Shown here one piece after another: positions 47,887-59,362 of a stretch of 64,000 nucleotides of DNA (the first letter of the stretch is position 1; each line of letters opens with the position of its first letter). Under the pieces are notes generated by a model. The model was not told the origin of the DNA, made no database searches, and worked only from the letters and a program-made list of their open reading frames with translations. Position numbers and translations under genes: made by a program. Source of the DNA: Phlyctochytrium arcticum. Lineage: Eukaryota > Chytridiomycota > Chytridiomycetes > Chytridiales > Chytridiaceae. Where the stretch lies: contig JAHLKI010000001.1 of assembly GCA_025602905.1 (NCBI GenBank), forward strand, positions 310,001 through 374,000, written 5' to 3'.

Positions 47887-49651
47887 AGTTTGGATTTGCA
47901 ATGGTGAATACAGGGAACTGACGTTTTTGTTCCCCTTTTATAGACACCTCAGACACGGAAGACACTCAGAGACACGGTGGCGTTTTTTTTTGTGAACTAT
48001 GAATTTTCTGTTGCTTTGGTTACTGAATGTTATTGACACACAGGAGAAAAGGGTCGTCAGCGAGAACCCTGTTTCGCAACATTCTGTTAGATGTTGCAAC
48101 GCAGCTGACCGGCCGCGCATAAGCGATTGGCCGAACACACACACTGGACCAGTAGAAGGGTCAATGGGTTGCGATCTTATTCTAACGACCAATGCAACAA
48201 AGCTTCAGCGCCGCGTTACAGCCTTTCATGGATTGATCCAGATATAATGGAAAAAACCCTCATGGGTCTGCCTCCATATTTTCAGTTCCCCAGGGGCATT
48301 GGAAGGGCATGGCTATTGACGCAACGCTTCTTTCCCACGATAGTAAACCATCAGACATTGGCGCGCACGATAAAGTATTTGCCTTTGAACATATGAGAGG
48401 AGAGTCTGATCTGATTCAATGTATCGGTGTCGCTCGGTACGCTCTCCTGCATTTAACGCCCTAAGTCCATGTCATCCCCCCAGGCTGGGCAAAGGATCAT
48501 ACTTTCACATTTCTCGTTCTCGGCTATGGATCTGCATAGCGTTTTGAAGCCAGAATCCTAGATGAAGCAGGCAACTTTGAGGAATGAAATTTCCCACCAT
48601 TCTCTTACGATTTGCCAGCAAGACCGACATCTATGTAGATCTTCCACCGTATTGTCGGGTAACCTGCCTCTATATCCAGAGCTTAGCCAATTGTACGATG
48701 GCCCACTAGTAGCCGGGGATGGGGCACCTTTGTCTCAGAGACTGAATTGAATCATGACCAGCTCTCTGCGCAAGCGTTTGGCGTCTCTACCCTGGGAAAG
48801 CATTGGGAAAGCACGGTGGCCATCTAATAATAACGCGTCGGGCAACGCGTGAGTCGCGCGTTGCGTTAGGAAATGAAATCCCGGTGAAGTCCCGTCGTCA
48901 ATGTGTCTCAAGCCGACGTGCCATGTACTCGGGTAGCAATCCTAGAAGTCAATTTCTGCACAATTGTCATTGGACCGCCATGGCACTGATGTATAGTGTA
49001 AATGCCATCCCACATGCATCAATGAAGTCAATCCCCAGTTATGTATACAAACTCAATTGGACGGATGGCCGTCCAAATTGATCATAGACTACGCTCCCTA
49101 TTGATCTTGATAGTATATTGCCGAAAGTGGCTCTCCATATGCTCATCCATAGAGTATGCCCATTACATATATATTTTGTGGACATTTGACCCTCCTGCAA
49201 CCGAAAATCATACTCTTTACAAAGACAAGCCATTACACATACACCGGGCGGATCTGCATGTCGTTCCGAGGAAATTCCATTCGTACGAAGCGTATTTCTG
49301 GCGTCCAAGCAGGAAAGAGGGAAAAGACTTTGGTCCGCTCGTTGGCGACGGCGGCGGCATAGTCATCCAACACTCCGCTTTGGCCGTGGCTGGCCCTGGG
49401 GCAAAACGTCCAAAAATTCAATGGCGGAAAAGCAACGACGCCAGCGGTGGGTTATATAAATAAGATGTAGGTGCAGGAGTTGCTCTTCTCATAGTCGTTT
49501 CCTGGATCTTAACGCCATTTTAAAGTAGATCGCGGCCATTCCTCATTGAATCAGCAAAAAAAGAGCGCCGGAAAAAGATTGTCATTGTCGCACGAACTGG
49601 TGCCTTGGACCAAAAAACATTGACAGGAAACTGCGCGAAAGAAAGGACAGA
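47887..49651. other. Long intergenic stretch
   Basis: About 1.8 kb without a supported gene. Frames at 47999-48396 and 48803-49463 show no protein-like composition. The last 200 bp are the upstream region of the disordered-protein gene. Confidence 0.5.
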
Positions 49652-51984
49652 ATGCTGGCCGATCCGCTGCCGATGATGATAGCAGCGACCAGTATGGACG
49701 GGCGACGAGACGAGAGGGGTCCTGGTGGACGACTGACGGAAGCAATTCTGCGCCGACCGCGATCGCTGAAAGGTTCCATGAAGCGATTTTTCAACGCCAG
49801 GTAAATGCGACAAAGTTTGCGGAATGGCTTTGAACATGTATAGTGACTGTAAGATCTGATAGCCTCAAGCTGCCATTAGTACGACGGGCCACGTCGATTG
49901 GGCATAGCCGAAAGAGTCCACTGGGTTTGGCGGGCAAAAACTTGGATGATGCCGAGGAGGCGGCAAGAAGGCGACCTCGAACCCCAGATACCGCCCAACA
50001 TCTGAAGCAGGAGCCGATGGCCACCGTCATAGAGATTGAGGAAGTGTCGAAACCGCACTGCCCGGTCCAACCCAGTCCGCTCCATCTCTCCCATAAAGCC
50101 AGCGAGGAATCTGTCAATTCCCATTCCTCCATGGTATCGTCGAGTTCTGCTGCGTCGTCCCCATCCAATCACAATTCGGACATTATACCCGACAACAAAG
50201 GCAATGATGACAATGACCCACAATCCCCTTTTTCCATTCAAGAGCTTGAAGAGCTGGTCTCGCATGCTCAAGCGGAGGCGCAGGCGCTGATTGCTTCAAC
50301 TGTAATGCCCTCACCACCAGCTGTAATCGGCTCCTCGAGCAGCAGCAATGGGGAGGACGAGCAAGATCCGGAAATGGACGCCGATAGCTCGGATGTCCTC
50401 GGAGTGATGAATTCCGAATGCCAAATGGACCCAGACGAATGGCGGGACTCGCAACCAATATCTTCATCCGTCTCCCGCCGCCGCCGCCGCAAATCTTGGC
50501 AGTCGATTTACACAACCGCAACAGGACTCTCATCACCTGGCTGGGAGGACGACAAAGAACTCGACATTGACCCGGAAATTATTCACGTACCCACCAACTC
50601 CACCAACAAAAAGCGACGTACCCAACGAATGAGTACCCGTAATCCCATGTATAACCCCAAAAATCGACAGAGTATCTTGTCCGTATATCCCATCCCTCCC
50701 GCCAAGCCCGCTAAGAGCAAATACCGAACCCGTGCCGCCCATCGCCGGAAATCACTTGCGCCAACCCTCAACAACAATACCTTAAACCGGAAATCGCGCC
50801 GGAGCATATACGGATCATCTCCCCCAACCTACGTTGACGAACTCAAAGACGGCGACCGGGTCCTCTCTGCCACATCAGATACATGGCGAGCCTGGCGCCA
50901 GAGCACCTGGACCATTCACACCATCAAACGATTCAGTACCCTCGCGGCCCCCTCCCGCCCCATCATGCTCAACAGCGATGGCAAATCTGTCTACCGGCAA
51001 TCGCGCGCCCCGTCCTCCATGTACAAACGACATACACGACGACTGCAAACCCAGACGCTGAGTCTGGAGGGATGGGATTATGAGCAGTTGTTGGCTATTT
51101 ATGGCGACACTAAGAGCAATAAACATGCATCAGTAGTGGTAGTCGAAGAGGAGTATGATGATGAAAGTGCAGAGCCTGATCTACTACCAACATCCACGGA
51201 AGATGGAGACCACGTCAATGACCCGCAAGCCGGAGTAGTAAAACTTGATTCTCTTCTCGAAACCATTCACTCTGCCTTCCCACCCGCCGATGCACTTACT
51301 CCCAACAACAACATAACCGCCGACGACGACGAGAAAATGTGGGAAAACGAATCTCAACTCATTCTCGATTCATCCCGCCGCTCATCACTCTGCACTATTA
51401 TCCCCTCCGAAGACCAAAAACGGGCGTTTCTCATCTCTTCTTCCTTGGGACACTCCATCCCCGATCACGACTACATCCGGGGCCAGAATACTTCCCTCCT
51501 TCACGTCCTCGGCCATGACAAGACGAGTAGCACGGGCTGGATCTCGCAAACCGATTCATCGTCAAGTCCGACCCTAAACAATGACGATGACGGACAACGT
51601 GACTTGCGAAATTCCACTCAAAGCATCTACACTCAAATCCTCTACCCAACCCTCTCCACAACATCCCGCTCCATCTCCCCTCTACCCCCGCGTCTAAGCC
51701 TATCCTCGCTCGGCCCCTCATCCCTCTCCCTGCTTCACCCCCACCCCCACCTCTCGGACAACAATATTCAACGAAAAGAAAGCCAGCGCTCCACTTCTCC
51801 TACCCTATTTGAAGTCGTCGCTGCACCACAACCACCATTCACCAAAAAATCCGCCCACCGAAAATCAAAATTGATCACCGTCGCCGTTCCCAACCTCGAT
51901 AGCCCTTCCTCCCCCACCAAACCGAAACGGTACTCTGTCATGCGGTTCTTGAAACGGGTCAAGCGGACCGTAATGATGCGCTAA
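49652..51984 (+). CDS. Large intrinsically disordered protein, 759 aa, unrecognised
   Basis: Two exons (49652-49800, 49854-51984) with a 53-nt intron; the frames fit exactly (760 codons including stop). The upstream frame is open only from 49550 and the first ATG is 49652. The protein is rich in Ser, Pro, Asp and Arg. It starts MLADPLPMMIAATSMDGRRD, has basic patches (SRRRRRKSWQSIYTT, HRRKSLAPTL, RKSRRSIYG) that resemble AGC- or CaMK-kinase sites (R-x-x-S), a small ordered-looking stretch (SLEGWDYEQLLAIYGDTKS), acidic loops and the basic end KRYSVMRFLKRVKRTVMMR, which could bind membrane as an amphipathic helix. I recognise no domain. Codon use is GC-biased, unlike random sequence. Confidence 0.75.
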
Positions 51985-52403
51985 AAGAGAACTTTTCACA
52001 TCTTGTATACTTCCTTTTCCAAACATAGTATTTTTTCCTTTCATATATAGTTTCCTCCCCCATTATCCCCATATAGATTTTACACTTGTACCCTCTTGCA
52101 CATTGACTTTTATAACATAATATACCGTACTAGCCCTTCCCACCATTCATGCTTTTCTGGTGGTTTCATATCACGATGAGTACCTATCCTCTGGACACAC
52201 AAACCAAAAACGGTGAAACAAATTCATACGTCTTAATGTTGAATTTCTCAAAGTTCAGGAGCCCAATGCATCACCCACCATCAGTATCTCAGCCCACCGA
52301 ATTCCGGGACTAACAGGTTAACCGTCTGTCAAACACAACACTTGGGGGTAATGTATGTTTTATTTGGATTATGGGTGCGTGCTAAACCGTGAACTTCATC
52401 AAG
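51985..52403. other. Intergenic, 3' region
   Basis: AT-rich 3' flank of the disordered-protein gene with several pyrimidine tracts. No gene seen. Confidence 0.5.
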
Positions 52404-52476
52404 GGTTCTATAGTGTAGTGGTTATCACGTCAGCTTCACACGCTGAAGGTCTCCAGATCGAAACTGGATAGAATCA
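52404..52476 (+). tRNA. tRNA-Val (CAC)
   Basis: 73-nt cloverleaf: acceptor GGTTCTA pairs with TAGAATC, D arm TAGTGTAGTGGTTATCAC, anticodon stem TCAGC/GCTGA around loop TTCACAC (CAC), T arm CCAGATCGAAACTGG. The D-arm TGGTTATCAC is typical of eukaryotic valine tRNAs. Confidence 0.95.
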
Positions 52477-52843
52477 TATTTTTTTCTGGATGTGGGTACT
52501 TCGACTTTTGGTACACACACGCATTTTTTTTTGTATAGAGCCGTGCAGGGCTAGGTGGAGGGAATCTGGGAGGGAATAAAAGGTTTTGGAGGGAGGTCTT
52601 TGACTATGAAGTGTTTTGCTTTGGGTTTTCTCTGATGGGTTTCCGGTGAAAATTAAGGCAATACTGAGACCTGTAGTTCGCAGAGTGTCATAAACGTTGC
52701 AAGCGTTGGTACTATGGCCAAATACGATGTGAAATTGCGAGTTATTCACAAGTGTACTTCACTGTTGCGTATTCTCTCTCTCAACTACAGGGAAGAATGT
52801 TTCATATCTGTTCATGTAATGTACAGGCTACACGCTGCTGAAA
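52477..52843. other. Intergenic
   Basis: No gene-like sequence. It includes a T-rich stretch after the tRNA-Val that can serve as Pol III terminator (TTTTTTT at about 52480). Confidence 0.5.
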
Positions 52844-53840
52844 TCAAATGACAAAGTACGCCGCTATACTGCTAATGTCATAACACTCCCCAGGTAGCAT
52901 AACACTCCCCAGGTAGGTATTACAAGGGTTGTCAGATCTTCTTGCGTCCAGGGGCAGTGCGTTAGAACATCGGCGACAGCGGGCGACGCCGTAGCCGTGT
53001 GGCGAATCACACAACAGCAGCGATACTATCGACACCGCCATTCCGCGCAGCACATGCTCACGGTTTTTGGCCCGGTCCAGGTTGCTAACAAAGATGTCCC
53101 GGAGGACTTTGGTAGCTTGGCACCGGCCTCTACCGAGGCATTTGAAGCTACTTCTCCCTGCCATTTGGCAGCTGCTTCAGTTACTGTCAGGTCCTTCCCA
53201 ATTCCCACAAACGTGCGTACGTACCCGTCCCCCTTCTTGCCGATTACTTTTCGTGCCATATCGAACGATCCAGCAATTGCCGATCCTTATTTTTCCGCTG
53301 GGCGACGGCGATTCCCGACTTTTCCCCGCTGGAAATGGACGTTAGCAAAGCTTCACGAACGTATAGAAGAGCACAAATGCGTACGTAAAAAACAACATGT
53401 CAACTTGGTCGCCGAATAGGGGCTGGAGAACATGGTACGGGTTTGCGAGCAACCAAGCCTCGGAGAGATATTTGCTAAACTCCCTCGAATTCCGTTCCTG
53501 CAGCAGTCTAGGGCGTGTGATTAGCAGCGATCAAGTACCATGCAAAGAGCATACTCACATATCGGTCAGAAAGACATGGTAGATTTGGCAGAGCCAGAAG
53601 TCGTCGTCATCATGGGCATTCTCGTCCAGGAGTTCCGAACACCCGCTATAAAGTGCGTTGCGAAGCCCGGCCGCTGGCTTGCACTGAGCAAACCGGTTGA
53701 ACATTCGGTGGAAAGATCCACCAGCGGTGAAAGGATCTGGGCACTTGACACTGTCCTGTTCAATCTCTCTGCGTTCCGCCTCGGTGAAGAGATCAGTGAC
53801 ATTTCGGTCGGTGCTGACGTAGGTAAAAGAATGAATATTG
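52844..53840 (-). CDS. Multi-exon gene or gene part, unrecognised protein
   Basis: Three exons are well supported: 53840-53560, 53507-53394, and one from 53328 on. The first codes FTYVSTDRNVTDLFTEAERR and later FHRMFNRFAQCKPAAGLRNA; the second LLQERNSREFSKYLSEAWLL, the third a Lys/Arg-rich stretch. A further exon ending at a TGA at 52844 contains KVLRDIFVSNLDRAKNREHV. The pieces read as real protein. Exon 53840 needs a preceding exon in phase 2; an upstream stretch just before 53880 fits (VLYEGGLQFKHV), which would link this to the locus at 53957-55949, but the joint there has the wrong phase. A 19-bp tandem duplication disturbs the last exon. The family is unknown. Confidence 0.4.
52879..52916. 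repeat. 19-bp perfect tandem duplication
   Basis: The unit CATAACACTCCCCAGGTAG occurs twice in direct succession (52879-52897 and 52898-52916). It lies inside the last putative exon of the neighbouring minus-strand gene, and 19 is not a multiple of three, so it shifts that reading frame. Confidence 0.95.
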
Positions 53841-53956
53841 CTGCAAAATACAAAAAGTGAACATTGAAGTTAAATAGCCGGAACGCACACCTTCAAGTTA
53901 CTTGACATGCTTGAATTGCAATCCACCTTCATACAGTACGTCTTCTACAGCTCAAG

Positions 53957-55949
53957 TCATATGATGTACCCCGGGCCTATATCAAACTTTCGCGAAATGA
54001 ACGCTTTTCCGTTCTTGCACTGTCATCAATCGGTTAGTGATGATTCCGGAAGAGAAACGCGATAGCGTAAACTTACATGGTGGGGTACCAGGCCCAGAAA
54101 GCCCGAGAACCCCCGGGTCTTCAGCACCTTCCTAACTTGTGTGGTGAACAAGTCACTGATAGTTGCGCCCTCGGAATATATGATGCGGGAGTAATGGTGT
54201 CCGCTCACTTGGTAAATTGGCTGTGAATTGAACCCGTCAGGAAACTTTACAAGCCAAAGCCTGCCCCCGATATCTACCATCCTGAGGACAAAGAAGCGAG
54301 CGCTCCATTTTGAGATGAGTCCATAGAAATTGGAGGTTCCGCAGCTCGTCCTCGCTTAAAAAGTTGGCTGAAACCAGGCTTAACATCTGTTGAATGGCCT
54401 CTCCAGGTGCTTTGATATAATCCTTATGAATCATGCCTTTCGTTCCCAATTCGGTCTTGTCCACCTCAGCCACACACACGGCGATGTCGTTAACATCGTT
54501 GGCAACGTAGATTGTGACGTCGGACTTCGTCACAATTATTGAGTCGGCCTGGCTCTGGAACGTGTGGCGAAATTCCAACGAAATACCGACATCGGTATCC
54601 TCGAATGAAGGTAGAGCTGCTCGCGGGACGGCTGCCCAAACTGATCTCACATCTTCCTCGTCTACCTCCGTAGCGCGAACCGGGATCTTTAAAGCCATCT
54701 CAAATAGAGATGCAACCCCACCCTGGGTCATTAGGCTTCGCACTTCACGTTTCCTCCACGACAACTTGTTCCAAAACGATTTGGAGTTATTCAATACGCC
54801 TTCTGAGACCAGGCAGTCAATCACTTTGGTAGCCGCTCGATTATCCACAAACAAGGCGTGAAGCGTAATTAGGTCATACGCCGGGGGGAAGGTGCTGATA
54901 ACATCGCTGTTTTCAGGTATACCGGCAAACTTTGCCATGACTTTACCCTCCACAACACCAACTTCCCGCAGAAGCCGCAGCATGTGCCGCCTCTGCTGCC
55001 TTAGGCGAACGTCGGCTTGCTGCGCATATGATATTGCCGTTCGGAGATAGCTTTCCACCGGAGGAGACCCACGGGCCCAGAGTAGTGCCTCTTCAATCGA
55101 CTGGAGCTTATCCTCTCGTAAATCAATAGGTTCTCGTATGATTGAGTTATCAATGCGGTCTACGATGGCGTTTGTAGGTGCGTCTCCGAGTGTTTATTTG
55201 ATAGCGTCCACCTCATTGCTAACGCAAACTCTTTGTCGCTTCGTAGGAGTTTTGGACGTCTTCTTTTGTCTTTTCAAAGACGGGAACTTGTCGTCGTCCA
55301 GGTGTTCCTCAACGGTCTGTAGTGCTTTCCCTTTTCCTTTTTGATGAATACTGGTCTTTACAGGAGAGAAGAGAGAATCTGGATCAATATTGTGCTTTGT
55401 AAAGTACAATTTGCAAAATTTACCTCGGCAAAGTAGGTGAGAAGTTTCGGGTACGCAGCAAATCCGTCCCTCGCCTCCCCAACCAGACGGGCCGCCTCTC
55501 TGGCCACGAATTTGTAAGAAGGTGATACGCCCATCGTTGTCGCGGGAGAGCTGGACCAGGAAGTCCGATCCCAGGGCCTGGAGGCCAGCGAGGGGTCCAC
55601 CCGGTTGAGGGGAGACGTGAATACCGCGATTCCGAGGCTGGTCCAGAAGTTCCCGCCGTTTGTGTCTTGTACAGTGAGCCCAGCTCAAGAGTTATGGTGT
55701 ACCTGCCATACCTTCAGAAATCAATGTTTCCGCCAAGAACATGTGTCACATACCAGTGGGAATTTGTGAATCCAATAAAAAAATCTTCTTATCCGACGTT
55801 TCTGCATAAAAGTGGAGAAATTTGCAAATGATAGTGTCATCCAGCCACTGGTTGTAATGCAAAGTTCTTATGGGGTCAGAGTTCGACCGCTCACAAGGAG
55901 GCGGTATGTGCTTGTCTTCGATTCCGGCTATGTGCTGGTCCTGTTTCAA
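53957..55949 (-). pseudogene. Nuclease-like multi-exon locus with frame break (possible Crinkler/REase-type)
   Basis: Coding-like exons run from about 55949 (NQWLDDTIICKFLHFYAETS) through 55600-55437 (KFVAREAARLVGEARDGFAA, donor GTAAAT), then a Lys-rich basic exon with an in-frame TAA at 55194. From about 55190 the same frame continues to about 54240 with helical sequence. A stretch with SLEFRHTFQSQADSIIV and later VCVAEVDKTELG there is like a degenerate PD-(D/E)XK nuclease core as found in Crinkler-type proteins. Near 54340 the likely reading moves to another frame by one base (YGLISKWSARFFVLRM) without an intron. The TAA could be removed by an intron, but the frame break is harder to explain. 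I therefore treat it as a decaying copy; it could instead be two genes or contain a sequence error. Confidence 0.4.
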
Positions 55950-57804
55950 GTTGGATTGCCGATATTGTTCTTAATTCTGCCTTGATAGACGTTGACGCAG
56001 GCAAACCATTCCACATGTGGATATTTTCCGATTCCTCATTCTGTCGTCCTAGTGCACTGATGGTCACGAATTGCACACCAAATCCCTTCCAATTTGGAAT
56101 CTCGACTCTTTGTCCTCCAACAAAGAATAGCAAAAAAGTACTTCCGCGGGTGCTCAATGCACACCAAATCCCTTCCATTTCGAAATCTCACAGCGGCCAT
56201 TGCCCCCGTTAGATTTTACGGCGCCCCTTCCCTGTGTCTTTTTGATAAAGTAGATGGAGTAGAAGGCCTTTCGCTTATTGGTGCTTGGGTCTTCCTGACC
56301 AATAGCTTTTCAAAAAAGTGGAGGGCCAAGTTAGAACAAAGTGCGTGAGGATCACAAAACAGCACATCACAAATACCCACCATCACGCTCACTGGGCAGA
56401 CTTCCCCTGAGGCTAAATGTAATAGCTTGGTTGCCAGTGATATCTGGTAGAGTTTTTGTTGGAATGTCCAGAACTTGATCCTGGGAGTCGTGGATCCGTT
56501 GTTGGGCCGTCAGTCGGATTTGGCGCAAGTGGGTGATGAATGAGAGTTGTTTGGAGTTATAGGTGAGCCTTTGAACCAGAAATTGGGCTAAAGGCTATAG
56601 TTGGCTTTTCGACCGGTTAGGATCATCAGACCGAGATGAAAGTGTGTGGAGGAGAGAATCTTTCTAAGGCAAAGCTTCGGAACTCTTTTTCTCAACCCGA
56701 CTTGAATGCCGTCCTTGATGTTGGATGGCAAGGCGATACAAAAGTAGCGTGATCCCCGTTGCTTCAGATTGAAAGTTCGTAATCACATTTTCGTTCGGGA
56801 CCGCGACGGTGGTAGCCAAGGTCCAAGTAGAAGTATGACATGCCCATGCACGATCGGCCGATGATCTCTGTGGTCTCAAAAATCGTATCCTGAGACTTTC
56901 AGAGCCTTGTACAACAATATCGTCGGCTGTACAATAATATACCATAGAGGTAAAATGTCCCCGTCACCGAGGAGCATTAACATTTTCGCCCACTTTGTTG
57001 ACACTGTGAACAGGATTGAGTTCGTCCTCGCCTCCATTTGCACCGTTCAGAACTTCCGGCGTATTAAGTACCCGGGATTCCTGTCGTTCGTAAAACTCCC
57101 CACAAAACTTGAACATGCATCATAGCTTGGTCGTTTCATCAAAAAACACATTTGATCAGAGCTTCTTTTGCGCGTCGCGGTGGATATTCCAGGGTAACAG
57201 GATCCGTTTCGATTTCTTCTTATTTCTGACGTCTGGATTGATTTTTGAAAGCTCGAAATGCCGTGGTTGTCTTCACTGGATCTTGGCGAATCTCGTGTGG
57301 ATATGCACCACCAAGAACTCGAGCCTCGTTTGATAGATTGCGGTAAGTGCTGACAAAAAGTACTACTTTTCCATCTCTTTGCGACTTTGCGTGGATCGTA
57401 CTAGCATCCAAAGATTCCGAATTGAAAAGCAAAGAAAGCAAGTATAGGTGCCCGAGCTTTCAGCTCTGGCCTGTAAACGGCGAGCCACAGGCAGAACAAA
57501 GGAATGAGCCCAGTTTACATCAACCAGTGACAGATCATCTTCCAGATCAACAACGCTCTGTCCCTATGGTTATGTGTTAGGAGGTGGGAAAAAGGAAGCT
57601 GTCAATGAGGGGAGGTACCTGGACGTCTGCATTGTGGGTCGACAGTACGGTTCAAGAGTGTGAGTTTCCCGACAGACGGGGAAGATGCTGGCAAAGGCCG
57701 GAGGTGGGAAAGTAATCAATGGGCGGATTTGGATCGTGAGCATCAACGACTGTGCCACGATGCAACAGGGTCCAGGTGCAAAAAAAATAAAAAAGATATT
57801 CGGA
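55950..57804. other. Long stretch without a supported gene
   Basis: It contains a short imperfect direct repeat (GCACACCAAATCCCTTCCA at about 56070-56088 and again at 56160-56178). Open frames up to 95 codons appear on both strands but none has family features or matching splice sites. The part 56350-56950 is AT-rich. Confidence 0.45.
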
Positions 57805-57877
57805 TGCCCCCAACCCGGATTGAACGGGTGACCTTTAGATCTTCAGTCTAACGCTCTCCCAACTGAGCTATAGAGGC
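57805..57877 (-). tRNA. tRNA-Phe (GAA), copy 2
   Basis: Identical over all 73 nt to the copy at 46098-46170 but on the opposite strand. The 5' flank ATTCATCGAAAGAA is also shared, and both are followed by CATxCG and a T-rich terminator. Confidence 0.95.
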
Positions 57878-58136
57878 TTCTTTCGATGAATTCCTGAAAG
57901 GACACGCGCGATTCATAGATTCGTATCGTCAAGGCGGCTTAGGAACAAGCGCATGGTCAGTTGCACCATTATGATATTTTTCATTGATGGTGTATGTATA
58001 GTCTGTATGCGCAGTGCATGCGGTACCGTTGGGTGAACTATTATAAAAAGTCCATGCGAAGAAAAAATTAGCGTGTAGGAAGTTGTGATATTCCAAAAAC
58101 ATGATTAAAAAAGTATTACAAAGAAAAGCCGTTATC

Positions 58137-58200
58137 TAAGTGTGTGTGTGTGTAGTAGTAGAGGTGTAGTTAGATGTAGTAGCAGTAGTTGGTGGGTAGA
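58137..58200. repeat. GT/TAG-rich microsatellite
   Basis: Short simple-sequence region (GTGTGTGTGTGTGTAG then TAG/GTAG repeats) in the 3' flank of the DUF3712 gene. Confidence 0.75.
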
Positions 58201-58260
58201 GGAGTAGATTGTATGTGTGCTAAGGACATGGGGAGAGTGGTATAAAAGATGGATGGGCGT

Positions 58261-59362
58261 TTAAGCCTTTCCGAGTTTGACCTCGAGGGGAAGGCCGAGG
58301 AGGGCATTGGAGATCCAAGCAGAACCGTCGACGTTGACGGGGGTGGCAATGACGTCCGTGTTGAGGTTGCCGAGCAAGACTTGTTGGAGACCGAGCTGGA
58401 GGGCAGCGGGCAAGTTTTGGGTGGGGTAAATGGTTCCGTTGAGCATGACTTTGGTGGCCTGGCCGCCGCCGAGAAGGGTGGTGGAGGGAAGAATGGAGCG
58501 GGCCTGGCCGAGTGGAATGGAAAAGGTCTCGTTGACCTTGTGGGTGACGTTAAAGGTGATGGCGGGGAGTTCAAGGCCAATGGGGGAGAGGTTGATAAGG
58601 GTGGCATTCATGAGCATGGGGAGGGGTGCAGCGGGGTTGGGGGCAGCGAGGGGTTGGAATTCGTTAATGACGGTGCCGTGGAGACGGTCCATGCCCTTGG
58701 CGGTAATGTACTTGTCCATGGTGAGACCCGTGTGGGTGCGGCCGAGGGCGCGGACCATGAGTTTGCCCTGGATACGCCATTTGAAGCCGGGCGAGACAAT
58801 CAAAAACTTGTTGAATCCGGTAAAGAGGGTGGTGTTGAGAATGCGGACGTTTGTAATGGTTTGGTCAATGACACCGTTGCCGCCACTGACAGCAAAGGGA
58901 GCAACGTCCATCTCGAGAATGGGCTTCTCTGACACATCTTCGGGCAGTATGCCTCCTACCCACGAGACGGTGAGGGGACCGTCGTTGATGAGAGTTGCGT
59001 CAACGGATCCACCGTTGGCGACCGACATTTTGAGGGCGAGGTTAAAGTTGGAATTGGTCTGTTCGGTCAACTGGGCGCTGACGAGTGTGATTTCCGAGTG
59101 GTTGACTGCGCTTTCTGTTTGTTTCGACGCGTTAGCAAGTGGTCTCAGTGCGAGATCAATTAGACGGCAACAACTTACGAGCAATTTTGGGGACGGCTAC
59201 GAGGAAGATGATGGGAAGGATAATGATGAGGAGCACCGCGACCAGCACGGCACAGAGAGCGAGCTTGGCCTTTTTTGAGGCAAAGCGGCCAGACTTTTTG
59301 GAGCTGTTGAATCCATCGTTGGTGGTAGTGACGGGTTGGGGGATTTCCTTGTTGTCGACCAT
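58261..59362 (-). CDS. DUF3712 (LEA2-like) single-pass membrane protein
   Basis: 345 aa in two exons (59362-59179, 59114-58261), phase 1 joint. A basic cytosolic tail (SSKKSGRFASKKAKL) precedes a membrane helix (LCAVLVAVLLIIILPIIFLV). The rest is extracytosolic beta-sandwich of the fungal DUF3712 type, related to the LEA2 fold: SEITLVSAQLTEQTNSNFNL, then SPGFKWRIQGKLMVRALGRT, and NATLINLSPIGLELPAITFN. Potential N-glycosylation sites occur (NTT, NAT, NVT, NET, NGT). Fungal members occur at the vacuolar or plasma membrane, without a defined reaction. The gene is GC-rich and reads with strong codon bias, implying good expression. Confidence 0.85.

Noticed and set aside
55194..55196. In-frame TAA as proof of a pseudogene
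   Set aside because: An intron with a donor at GTGGAC or GTTTGC and an acceptor near 55100 could remove it, so the stop alone is not proof; the frame change near 54340 is the stronger sign.
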